This document shows, piece after piece, positions 27,153-35,245 of a stretch of 64,000 bases of DNA. The position numbers and the translations under genes were made by a program. How positions within the stretch are numbered: the first letter of the stretch is position 1; the number at the start of each line of letters is the position of its first letter. The notes beneath the pieces are model-generated. The model searched no databases, was not told the origin of the DNA, and was given only the letters and a program-made list of their open reading frames with translations. The stretch is from Streptomyces sp. NBC_01210 (GTDB taxonomy: Bacteria > Actinomycetota > Actinomycetes > Streptomycetales > Streptomycetaceae), in assembly GCF_036010325.1 (NCBI RefSeq), contig NZ_CP108549.1:1302001-1366000 (forward strand), in the 5' to 3' direction.

Positions 27153-28595
27153 GTGACTGCTGTGTCTGCGAAGCCTCGCATCCCCAATGTCCTGGCCGGC
27201 CGCTACGCCTCTGCGGAGCTGGCCGTCCTGTGGTCCCCCGAGCAGAAGGTGAAGCTGGAGCGTCAGCTCTGGCTCGCGGTGCTGCGCGCCCAGAAGGACC
27301 TCGGCATCGAGGTGCCCGAGGCCGCGCTCGCCGACTACGAGCGTGTGCTCGACCAGGTCGACCTGGCGTCGATCGCCGAGCGCGAGAAGGTCACCCGCCA
27401 CGATGTGAAGGCGCGGATCGAGGAGTTCAACGCGCTCGCGGGCCATGAGCAGGTCCACAAGGGCATGACCTCCCGCGATCTGACCGAGAACGTCGAGCAG
27501 CTGCAGATCCGGCTCTCGCTGGAGCTGATGCGCGACCGCACCGTCGCGGTGCTGGCGCGCCTGGGCAAGCTTGCCGGTGAGTACGCCGAGCTGGTCATGG
27601 CCGGGCGCTCGCACAATGTCGCCGCGCAGGCCACGACGCTCGGAAAGCGCTTCGCGACCGCGGCCGACGAGCTGTTGGTGGCGTACGGACGGCTCGAGGA
27701 CCTGCTCGGCCGCTACCCGCTGCGCGGCATCAAGGGCCCGGTCGGCACCGCGCAGGACATGCTCGACCTGCTGGGCGGGGACGCCGCGAAGCTCGCGGAG
27801 CTGGAGCAGCGCATCGCCGGGCATCTGGGCTTCGCGCACGCCTTCACCTCGGTCGGCCAGGTCTACCCCCGCTCGCTCGACTACGACGTCGTCTCCGCAC
27901 TGGTGCAGCTGGCCGCCGCGCCGTCCTCCATCGCCAAGACGATCCGGCTGATGGCCGGGCACGAGCTGGTCACCGAGGGCTTCAAGCCCGGCCAGGTCGG
28001 CTCCTCCGCGATGCCGCACAAGATGAACACCCGCTCCTGCGAGCGCGTCAACGGCCTGATGGTCATCCTGCGCGGCTACGCGTCGATGACGGGCGAGCTG
28101 GCGGGCGACCAGTGGAACGAGGGCGACGTCTCCTGCTCGGTGGTGCGCCGGGTGGCGCTGCCCGACGCGTTCTTCGCCTTCGACGGGCTGCTGGAGACGT
28201 TCCTGACCGTGCTCGACGAGTTCGGCGCGTTCCCCGCCGTCGTCGCCCGTGAGCTGGACCGGTACCTCCCGTTCCTCGCCACGACCAAGGTCCTGATGGC
28301 CGCGGTGCGGGCCGGGGTGGGCCGTGAGGTGGCACACGAGGCCATCAAGGAGAACGCGGTCGCCTCGGCGCTGGCGATGCGCGAGCAGGGCGCCGAGCGC
28401 AACGAGCTGCTCGACAAGCTCGCCGCTGACGAGCGGATCCCGCTGGACCGCGCGCAGCTGGACGAGCTGATGGCCGACAAGCTGTCGTTCACCGGCGCGG
28501 CCGGCGATCAGGTGGCGGCGGTGGTCTCCCGTATCGAGGAGATCGTCAAGCAGCACCCGGAGGCCGCCGGTTACACCCCGGGGTCGATCCTCTGA
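27153..28595 (+). CDS. purB: Adenylosuccinate lyase
   Basis: PurB catalyses two steps of purine synthesis: cleavage of SAICAR, and of adenylosuccinate to AMP plus fumarate. The 480-residue protein has the aspartase/fumarase-superfamily signature GSSAMPHKMN, the catalytic His region AGRSHNVAAQ and HKGMTSRDLTENV near the N-terminus. GTG is the start; the family N-terminus MTAVSAKPRIPNVLAGRYAS fits. The frame ends in CTGA, where the glycosylase gene begins. Confidence 0.97.
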   Translation: MTAVSAKPRIPNVLAGRYASAELAVLWSPEQKVKLERQLWLAVLRAQKDLGIEVPEAALADYERVLDQVDLASIAEREKVTRHDVKARIEEFNALAGHEQVHKGMTSRDLTENVEQLQIRLSLELMRDRTVAVLARLGKLAGEYAELVMAGRSHNVAAQATTLGKRFATAADELLVAYGRLEDLLGRYPLRGIKGPVGTAQDMLDLLGGDAAKLAELEQRIAGHLGFAHAFTSVGQVYPRSLDYDVVSALVQLAAAPSSIAKTIRLMAGHELVTEGFKPGQVGSSAMPHKMNTRSCERVNGLMVILRGYASMTGELAGDQWNEGDVSCSVVRRVALPDAFFAFDGLLETFLTVLDEFGAFPAVVARELDRYLPFLATTKVLMAAVRAGVGREVAHEAIKENAVASALAMREQGAERNELLDKLAADERIPLDRAQLDELMADKLSFTGAAGDQVAAVVSRIEEIVKQHPEAAGYTPGSIL

Positions 28596-29131
28596 CCCCC
28601 GACGAGCTCGAGGCCGCCCGCAACCGCATCGTTCCGGATGTGGTCGCGGGCGGCCTTTCCGTGCTCTTCTGCGGCATCAACCCCGGCCTGATGACGGCGG
28701 CGACGGGCCATCACTTCGCCCGGCCCGGCAACCGGTTCTGGCCCGTGCTGCATCTGTCGGGGTTCACGCCGTATCAGTTCAGGCCCGCGGAGCAGGAGAA
28801 GCTGCTCGACCACCGTCTCGGCATCACCAATGTCGTCGCGCGGGCCACGGCGCGCGCCGACGAGCTGAGCGACGAGGAGTTCCGCGAGGGCGGGCGGCTG
28901 CTCACCGCCAAGGTGGAGCGGCTGCGGCCGCGGTGGCTGGCGGTCGTCGGCGTCACGGCCTACCGCACGGCTTTCGGCGACAAGAAGGCACAGATCGGGC
29001 GGCAGGAGCGCACGATCGGTGAGACGAGGATCTGGGCGCTGCCCAACCCGAGCGGGCTCAATGCCCACTGGACCGCGCAGACGATGGCTGAGGAGTTCGG
29101 CAGGCTGCGGTCTGCCGCCGAGGCGCCCTAG
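28592..29131 (+). CDS. mug: G/U mismatch-specific DNA glycosylase (Mug-type)
   Basis: This removes uracil or ethenocytosine opposite G in base-excision repair. The motif GINPG (near residue 25-30 of the long form) and NPSGLNAHWT are the two Mug signatures, with HHFARPGNRFWPVLHLSGF between them. The expected N-terminus TPDELEAARNRIVPDV is in frame, but only a CTG, overlapping the purB stop as CTGA, can start it. The alternative is GTG at 28640, which gives a 163-residue protein still containing both motifs but has no SD. Confidence 0.85.
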   Translation: MTPDELEAARNRIVPDVVAGGLSVLFCGINPGLMTAATGHHFARPGNRFWPVLHLSGFTPYQFRPAEQEKLLDHRLGITNVVARATARADELSDEEFREGGRLLTAKVERLRPRWLAVVGVTAYRTAFGDKKAQIGRQERTIGETRIWALPNPSGLNAHWTAQTMAEEFGRLRSAAEAP

Positions 29132-29559
29132 CGCGGATCTGTCGCGGTCACGACCGCCAGCAGTTGTGTCCCGGAGGCGCCTATCGCTATCCAGCGGTCG
29201 TCGATCCGCCACAGATGCAGATACGACAGCAGAGCACTCAGCCGGAGCCATGGTTCCGGCACATCTTCGTCCGCGTCGGCGCGCAACCCGGTACCGATGA
29301 GACTGAAGTAGTCGGGCTCGCCCCAGCGTTCCGTCAGCGCGTCCAGCAAGGCCTCGTGTTCGGCCGCGCGCTGCTCCGCGTCCGTCTCCGCGCCCGTGTC
29401 CCCATCCGCGTCACTGTCCGCGCCGTGTCCGACATGCCCGTTCAGCTCCGCGATATGGAATCCCGGACCTTCGGTGCCGACGTCCGACGGGCCGGGCTCC
29501 GCGGGGAACCCCCGGGAGCGCAGCAAGTCGATCGTGTCGAGGTGCTGTGCCGTGGTCAT
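29128..29559 (-). CDS. Hypothetical protein with acidic low-complexity insert
   Basis: This 143-residue protein of unknown function begins MTTAQHLDTIDLLRSRGFPAEPG. It has a conserved-looking C-terminal half (ERWGEPDYFSLIGTGLRADADEDVPEPWLRLSALLSYLHLWRIDDRWIAIG) typical of small streptomycete cytoplasmic proteins. Residues about 43-66 are an acidic Asp/Ala/Glu-rich stretch with no predicted fold. It converges on mug; both stop codons lie in one CTAG. Confidence 0.6.
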   Translation of the reverse strand: MTTAQHLDTIDLLRSRGFPAEPGPSDVGTEGPGFHIAELNGHVGHGADSDADGDTGAETDAEQRAAEHEALLDALTERWGEPDYFSLIGTGLRADADEDVPEPWLRLSALLSYLHLWRIDDRWIAIGASGTQLLAVVTATDPR

Positions 29560-29767
29560 GCCTCCAGTAAACCGGCAGGCACTGACAACTGGCAGTCCGT
29601 CAGCAGCCGCAACGGGCCTGCGGCGCAGGATCCGGCCACCAACAGGCTTGGCCCCGGCCAGAGACGGAACGTCGAGTTTCCCGCCCGGGTTTGTGCACAG
29701 TGGCGCAGGACCCGTCGCATCGTCGCCCCTAGCCTCACCGGAACAGCACGAACGAGGGGCGGTACCG

Positions 29768-31056
29768 ATGAACTGGCTCATCCACGACTACCGCGAGAGC
29801 GATCTCGCGGCAGTGGTCCACCTGATCGACACCACGGCCGAACTCGGCCAGGAGTCCGTCTTCTCACTCGCCGAGTGCATCGGTGCGCTCACCTCCCGGC
29901 AGCCCGCCGTCGTCGCCGTTCACCAGGGCGTCCCCATCGGGGCGGCGCTCGCCTGTGTGGCCGGTGAGCGTGCCTGGGTGATGCGCATCGCCATTTCCTC
30001 GGCCTGGCGCGGCCGGGGACTGGCCAGCGCACTCCTGGTGGAGCTGGAGCGGCGGCTCGTCGCCGCCCGGGTGGGCCGTATCGCCTATGTGCTGCCCGAG
30101 GAGGAGCTCCTCGGCGAGGGGCTGCTCAACGCGGGCTACACGCGGCAGCCCGCCGTGGCCTACTTCGAGAAGGTGGAGCCGCTGCACGCCCCGCTGCCAG
30201 TCTGCTGGAGGACCTCGGCGGACGGTTCCTGCCGAACGACCTCTGGGCCAAGGTGGCCGGCATGGAGGCGGAGAAGGACCTGATCGAGCGACGCGTCGTC
30301 CTGCCGCTGGCGGAGCCGGAGCGAGCCGCGCGGCACGGGGTGCGGCCGCCGCGGGCCATCGCGCTGTTCGGTCCGCCCGGGACCGGGAAGACCACGTTCG
30401 CCAGAGGCATCGCCTCCAAGCTCGGCTGGCCGTTCGTGGAACTGCTGCCTTCCCGGCTGGCCGACGAGGGCAATCTCGCGGCGGCGCTGCGCAGCGCGTT
30501 CGCCCGGATCGCCGAGCTCGAGCGGGTACTCGTCTTCATCGACGAGGTCGAGGAGATCGCACCGGTCCGCACGGAGCCCGCACAGCCCGGCGGGATGCAC
30601 GGTGTGACCAATGAACTGCTCAAGCTCATACCGGGCTTCCGGGAACGGGACGAGCGGCTGCTGGTGTGCGCCACCAACTCCATCCGCTCGCTCGACCCGG
30701 CCTTCCTGCGGCCCGGCAGGTTCGACTATCTGATCCCGATCGGCACCCCGGACGAGGCGGCGCGGGCGGCGATCTGGTCCCGGTACACGGACGGCCGGTC
30801 CGACGTGGATGTGACGGTACTGGTGGCGGCGACCGACCTGTTCACTCCGGCGGACATCGAGCATGCGGCCCGGATCGCCGCCCAGTGCGCGTTCGAGCGG
30901 GATCTGGAGACGATCGGCAGGGTTCCGGGCGATCAACGGGCGCTCGGCGCGAGCACAGAGGACTATCTGGCGGCCATCGCCCAGTGCCGGCCGACCGTGA
31001 CGCCCGCGATGATCGAGCAGTTCGGCGACGACATCAGCGCCCACGCCCGGTTCTGA
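29768..31056 (+). pseudogene. GNAT-AAA+ ATPase fusion gene disrupted by a one-base deletion
   Basis: Frame one encodes a GNAT domain (MNWLIHDYRESDLAAVVHLID, acetyl-CoA loop RIAISSAWRGRGLASALLVE) up to LHAP near 30193. Frame two continues ASLLEDLGGRFLPNDLWAKVAGMEAEKD, then an AAA+ domain: Walker A GPPGTGKTT, Walker B VLVFIDEVE, sensor CATNS, Arg-finger DPAFLRPGRFD. Adding one base at 30191-30195 joins both frames. As read, the two halves end or start separately. The ATPase part alone could still be made from GTG 30253. Whether this is decay or a sequencing error cannot be told here. Confidence 0.8.
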
Positions 31057-31147
31057 GGCGAGTCAGCCGCCCCGTACACCACTCGCCGCCTCTGCTGTCA
31101 ACGAGTACGATCCGGCCAGACACGTGCTCGGGCTGGGAGGACACACG

Positions 31148-32305
31148 GTGGGGCGGCTGACCGGCGGAGATCCGTCGCTGCTGCGGCGAATCAACTCCGC
31201 GGTGGTACTCCATGCACTGCGGGGCGCTGACTGCCCCACGCTCACAGATCTGACCCGCATCACAGGGCTTTCCCGGCCAACGGTCGAAGGCGTCGTCGAG
31301 GGCCTCATGGAGACCGGACTGGTCGTCGAGAGCGTCCTCGAGGAGGGTGGCGCGCGCCGTCAGGGACGTCCGGCCCGGCGGTTCAGGTTCCGGGCCGAGG
31401 CCGGTCATCTGCTGGGCGTCGAAATCGGATCGCATCGGGTGGCGGCACTGCTGTCGGGTCTGGACGGACGCGTCATCGGCGCCGGGTCCCGGGATGTGTC
31501 CGAGACGGCCTCCGAGGACGAACGGCTGGAACGGGTGCGGCAGGTCGTCGCCGATGTACTGCGGCGTGCCGGTGTCGCACGCAGCAGCCTGCGCGCGGTC
31601 GGGGTCGGTTCCCCGGGCATCGTGGAGGCCGACGGCACCGTACGGCTGGGGACCGCGCTGCCGGGCTGGACCGGCCTGGCGCTGGGCGAGCGGCTGCGCA
31701 GGTCGTTCCGCTGCCCGGTGCTGGTGGAGAACGACGCCAATGCCGCCGCGGTCGCCGAGCACTGGAAGGGAGCCGCCACCGAGTCCGACGACATCGTCTT
31801 CGTGCTGGCGGGGCTCAGCCCGGGCGCCGGTTCGCTGATCGGCGGACGGCTGCACCGCGGCTTCGGCGGCGCGGCCGGCGAGATCGGGGCGCTGCATCTG
31901 CTGGGGCGCGAAGTGACCCCGGAGAAACTCCTGTCCACAACGGACGAGCCGCTGCATCCCCTCGACGAGCAGGCCGTGGCCGATGTCTTCGCCCTGGCCA
32001 AGCGGGGCGATCCCCGCGCGCAGGCCGCGGTCCAGCGGTTCATCCAGCGTCTGGTGCACGATGTGGCGGCGCTGGTGCTGGCGCTCGATCCGGAGCTGGT
32101 GGTGATCGGCGGCTGGGCGGCCGGACTCGACGGCGTACTCGATCCACTGCGCGACGAGCTGTCCCGCTACTGTCTGCGCCCGCCGCGGGTGACGCTCTCA
32201 CTGCTCGGCGAGGCGGCCGTGGCGACCGGCGCGCTGCGCCTGGCGCTGGACCATGTGGAGGAGCAGCTCTTCGCCGTCGAGGGAACGGTGACGGCCCGCC
32301 GCTGA
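31148..32305 (+). CDS. ROK-family transcriptional regulator
   Basis: This is a 385-residue protein. The N-terminal HTH (about 10-60) reads LRRINSAVVLHALRGADCPTLTDLTRITGLSRPTVEGVVEGL, and the sugar-kinase-like ROK domain follows. It has VENDANAAA (the NDAN catalytic-type motif) and EIGALHLLG. The zinc-site Cys cluster of many ROK proteins is absent in the region after EIG. It probably represses sugar-use genes and responds to a sugar phosphate or sugar. The start at 31148 has GGGAGGA 7-8 bases upstream; an earlier in-frame GTG lacks this. Confidence 0.88.
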   Translation: MGRLTGGDPSLLRRINSAVVLHALRGADCPTLTDLTRITGLSRPTVEGVVEGLMETGLVVESVLEEGGARRQGRPARRFRFRAEAGHLLGVEIGSHRVAALLSGLDGRVIGAGSRDVSETASEDERLERVRQVVADVLRRAGVARSSLRAVGVGSPGIVEADGTVRLGTALPGWTGLALGERLRRSFRCPVLVENDANAAAVAEHWKGAATESDDIVFVLAGLSPGAGSLIGGRLHRGFGGAAGEIGALHLLGREVTPEKLLSTTDEPLHPLDEQAVADVFALAKRGDPRAQAAVQRFIQRLVHDVAALVLALDPELVVIGGWAAGLDGVLDPLRDELSRYCLRPPRVTLSLLGEAAVATGALRLALDHVEEQLFAVEGTVTARR

Positions 32306-32344
32306 GCGCGAGCTCGGGCGACGGGCCGTATGCAGAGGCGGGAC

Positions 32345-33109
32345 TCAGGATGCGCGGCGTTCCTGCTCGTGGTGGCTGATCTCCAGATCGCCGGAGTCCC
32401 CGAAGGTGAGCCGGCAGGTGTCGGCCCGGTAAGTGGCCACCGAGACGGCCGCGGTCCTGCCCTCGGAGAAGTAGCGGGTGGTGACGACCAGGACGGGCGC
32501 GCCCGGCAGCCGGTCGAGCTCCTTGGCGTCGTCGGCGCGCGCCGAGCCCAGTTCCACCGCGCGGTCCTGGCCCTCGAGCTCGAGGCGCTGGAGTTCACGC
32601 AGTACGCCACGGGCGCGGGCGGGGCCGGACGGCGCGTCGATCGCCGAGAGCTCGGGCACGGACGAGACCGGCACATACAGCAGCTCGGCCGCGACGGACT
32701 GGCCACGGCTGACGCGCAGCCTGCGCACCGTGTACGTCTCTTCGCCGGTGTCCGTCTCGAGCAGACGCGCCACCGCCTGGGGCGGCACCACTGTCGTGCA
32801 GTCGACGGACTGCCAGGCGTCCTGGCCGGTGCTGGGCCAGGCGGGCTCGGTGGTGGAGACGTCGACGCCCATGCGCGGCGGTGCGACGGTCGTGCCGACG
32901 CCGCGGCGTCGCTGCAACCGGCCTTCCAGCTCGAGCTGTTCGAGCGCCTGCCGGAGTGTGGCGCGGGCGACTCCGAAGCGAGCGGCGAGATCACGCTCGT
33001 TCGGAAGGATCTCACCGACCTCGAAGTCCGAGTCGAGCGCTTCGCCGAGCACGGTCTTGAGGTGCCAGTACTTAGGCTCCGGCACTGTTTCCAGCTGCGT
33101 GGTCCCCAC
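32345..33109 (-). CDS. GntR-family regulator (HutC/DasR-like)
   Basis: This 254-residue protein has a GntR winged helix (about 15-85: PKYWHLKTVLGEALDS, then ILPNERDLAARFGVARATLRQALEQLELEGRLQRRRGVGT) and a C-terminal UTRA ligand domain typical of the HutC subfamily that includes DasR. The start at 33109 (GTG, VGTTQLETVPEPK) follows GGAGG; a TTG 15 bases earlier is less likely. A dre-like palindrome lies about 100 bases upstream. It probably controls sugar or aminosugar metabolism; no target operon adjoins it. Confidence 0.9.
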   Translation of the reverse strand: MGTTQLETVPEPKYWHLKTVLGEALDSDFEVGEILPNERDLAARFGVARATLRQALEQLELEGRLQRRRGVGTTVAPPRMGVDVSTTEPAWPSTGQDAWQSVDCTTVVPPQAVARLLETDTGEETYTVRRLRVSRGQSVAAELLYVPVSSVPELSAIDAPSGPARARGVLRELQRLELEGQDRAVELGSARADDAKELDRLPGAPVLVVTTRYFSEGRTAAVSVATYRADTCRLTFGDSGDLEISHHEQERRAS

Positions 33110-33209
33110 CCTGATCCTCCGCAATCGCTGTGTCAGCAGCGGCTATTCCGCGCCCTTGTTTATTAAAGGTTCCTGCACTATCCCTGCGACCATAGGACGG
33201 CGCACCCCC

Positions 33210-33223
33210 TTGGTCAAGACCAA
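33210..33223. promoter_or_regulatory. dre-like operator (TTGGTC-AA-GACCAA)
   Basis: TTGGTC and GACCAA form a perfect 6-base inverted repeat with two-base spacer. DasR sites (dre) are approximately ACTGGTCTAGACCAGT; here the TGGTC/GACCA core is kept and the centre is AA. It lies about 100 bases upstream of the adjacent GntR gene and is a good candidate autoregulatory site. Confidence 0.6.
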
Positions 33224-33309
33224 TCCTGCGCCGGTTACGCAGTGGAACGAACCGGATTCGCAGAGCGTTCACAGGACGTTCGTCGCCCTGTGAAACGCAG
33301 GCAGCACAA

Positions 33310-33340
33310 AGACCCCGCGTCCGATACGGACACGGGGTCT
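33310..33340. terminator. Strong hairpin terminator after the ECF sigma gene
   Basis: AGACCCCG-C-GTCC pairs with GGAC-A-CGGGGTCT across a short loop, giving about 13 paired bases with one mismatch (33310-33340). It begins 20 bases after the stop of the sigma gene (minus strand), where the message continues TCTTTG. It insulates this gene from the GntR promoter region. Confidence 0.7.
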
Positions 33341-33359
33341 GACGTGCGACGCGACGGTT

Positions 33360-34244
33360 CTACGCAGAAACGAGCGAGACGAGTTTGTCAGGGTTGCGCT
33401 GGATGTAGACGCATTGAATCCGTCCCTCCAGAACTTCCAACTGGAGGACGGTGTCCGGCTTTCCGGCGGACAGGACGAGAAGCGCCGGGCCTCCGTTGAG
33501 CTCGACGAAGCGGAGCTCCATATCCTGGATCGGCTGCTGCGCGACGGCGAAGAGGAAGCGTCCGACCTTGTCCACGCTCTGCATGACGCGCAGCGGCGCC
33601 TTGGACTTGCCGCCGCTGTCGCCGACCAGCCGCACATCGGGCGCCAGCAGGGACAGCAGCGCCTTCAGGTCACCGCCTGACGCGGCGTCCAGGAAGCGCT
33701 CGGTGAGATCGCGGCGTTCGGTGGGGTCGACGTCGTAGCGGGGCTTGCGCTCATCGACATGCTTGCGCGCCCGGCCGGCGAGCTGCCGTACCGCCGCCTC
33801 GGTCCGGTCGAGGGTGGTCGCAATCTCGCCGTAAGGGAATCCGAAGGCCTCGCGCAGCACGAAGACCGCGCGCTCCAGCGGCGACAGCGCCTCCAGGACG
33901 ACCAGGACGGCGAGTGATACGGATTCGGCGAGGACGGCCCGCTCGGCGGTGTCGGGGACCGTGTGCCCGAAGTCGGTGGCGATCGGCTCCGGCAGCCAGG
34001 GGCCGACGTACGCCTCCCGCCGCGACTGGACGTGCCGCAGCCGGTCGATGGCGAGGCGGGTGGTGATCCTCACGAGATAGCCGCGTGGCTCCAGGACGTC
34101 GCCGCGCTCGTCGGCCGACCAGCGCAGCCAGGCCTCCTGCACCACATCCTCGGCGTCGGCCACCCGGCCGAGCATGCGGTACGCCACGCCGGTCAGAACG
34201 GGCCGGTGCTCTTCGAATACGTCAGTCACGATGTCTGCTGCCAC
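33360..34244 (-). CDS. ECF41-type sigma factor with SnoaL-like C-terminal domain
   Basis: This 294-residue ECF sigma factor has region 2 at about residues 10-75 (RMLGRVADAEDVVQEAWLRW) and region 4 at 110-160. The linker motif WLPEP and the C-terminal NPDKL element are the hallmarks of ECF41; the extra SnoaL/NTF2-like domain (about 180-290) acts as built-in control in that group. There is no separate anti-sigma gene, as expected for this class. ECF41 genes usually lie beside their regulated oxidoreductase; here an alpha/beta hydrolase is divergent. The start is either GTG 34244 or GTG 34229. Confidence 0.9.
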   Translation of the reverse strand: MAADIVTDVFEEHRPVLTGVAYRMLGRVADAEDVVQEAWLRWSADERGDVLEPRGYLVRITTRLAIDRLRHVQSRREAYVGPWLPEPIATDFGHTVPDTAERAVLAESVSLAVLVVLEALSPLERAVFVLREAFGFPYGEIATTLDRTEAAVRQLAGRARKHVDERKPRYDVDPTERRDLTERFLDAASGGDLKALLSLLAPDVRLVGDSGGKSKAPLRVMQSVDKVGRFLFAVAQQPIQDMELRFVELNGGPALLVLSAGKPDTVLQLEVLEGRIQCVYIQRNPDKLVSLVSA

Positions 34245-34352
34245 CCGTCCATCCCAACCGACCTCGCACCGGCTGTCCAGGCGTTTCGGGTGCGTCGCAC
34301 GGCACAGTCCGCGGCCGGCCCAGCCTGCCCACTTGAACTCGAAGCTACTGAG

Positions 34353-34367
34353 CGGTAATTGTTACTG
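34353..34367. promoter_or_regulatory. Palindromic site before the alpha/beta hydrolase
   Basis: C-G-GTAA-TTG-TTAC-T-G is a near-perfect 15-base dyad (34353-34367) in the 170-base divergent gap between the ECF41 sigma gene and the hydrolase, about 50 bases before the hydrolase start. It is more AT-rich than its surroundings and could bind a repressor or mark a promoter. No adjacent repressor gene is available. Confidence 0.4.
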
Positions 34368-34414
34368 ACGGGCTGTCTAAAACAGGCGACCGGGCGACAA
34401 CAGGGAGCAGCAGC

Positions 34415-35245
34415 ATGGCCGCAGAGATCTCATTCTCCATCAAGTCCCCGCGGGGCAGCCGCACGCTGTCCGTCGCGTACGAGCGCTCCGGGGCGGGTGA
34501 GCCGCTGCTGCTGCTCCACGGCATCGGGCACCACTGGCAGGCATGGGAGCCGGTGCTGGGGATCCTGGCGGCCGAACGCGATGTCATCGCCGTCGACCTG
34601 CCCGGCTTCGGCACCTCACCGGCGCTGCCCGACGGCGTGTCCTACGACCTCACCACCGTGGGCTCGGTGCTCGGCTCGCTCTGCGAGGAGCTGAAGATCG
34701 AGCGCCCGCATGTCGTGGGAAACTCCCTCGGCGGACTGCTCGCCCTGGAGTTGGGACGCGAGAAGCTCGTACGGTCGGTTACGGCGCTCTCGCCCGCCGG
34801 CTTCTGGACCGAGGCCGAGCGGCGCTACGCCTTCATGACGCTGCGCGCGATGCGGCTCGGCGCCCGGTCGATGCCGCTGCCGCTGATCGAGCGGCTGTCC
34901 CGGACGGCCGCCGGGCGGGCGGCGCTGATCAGCAGCATCTATGCCCGGCCCGGCCGGCGCTCACCCGAGGCGGCCGTCGCCGAGACTCTCGCGCTCCGCG
35001 ACGCCACCGGCTTTCATCAGACACTCGCCGCCGGCCGCTACGTCCTGTTCACCGACGATGTGCCCGACGTGCCGGTCACCATCGGCTGGGGAACGAAGGA
35101 CCGGCTGCTGCTGCGCCGCCAGGGCATCAGGGCCAAGCAGGCCATCCCGGGGGCGCGGCTCGTGCGGCTGCCCGGCTGCGGCCATGTCCCCATGAACGAC
35201 GACCCCGCACTTGTCGCGCGCGTCATCCTGGACGGCAGCCGCTGA
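34415..35245 (+). CDS. Alpha/beta-fold hydrolase
   Basis: This 276-residue cytoplasmic hydrolase has the nucleophile elbow GNSLGG (Ser near residue 105), an oxyanion-hole region LLLHGIGHHWQAWE, acid GWGTKDRL and catalytic His in PGCGHVPMNDDP. The lid region is short. Substrate is unknown. It is divergent from the ECF41 sigma factor and may be its target, as adjacent targets are usual in that sigma group. Its last 285 bases are overlapped antisense by the reading frame of the EamA permease. Confidence 0.9.
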   Translation: MAAEISFSIKSPRGSRTLSVAYERSGAGEPLLLLHGIGHHWQAWEPVLGILAAERDVIAVDLPGFGTSPALPDGVSYDLTTVGSVLGSLCEELKIERPHVVGNSLGGLLALELGREKLVRSVTALSPAGFWTEAERRYAFMTLRAMRLGARSMPLPLIERLSRTAAGRAALISSIYARPGRRSPEAAVAETLALRDATGFHQTLAAGRYVLFTDDVPDVPVTIGWGTKDRLLLRRQGIRAKQAIPGARLVRLPGCGHVPMNDDPALVARVILDGSR

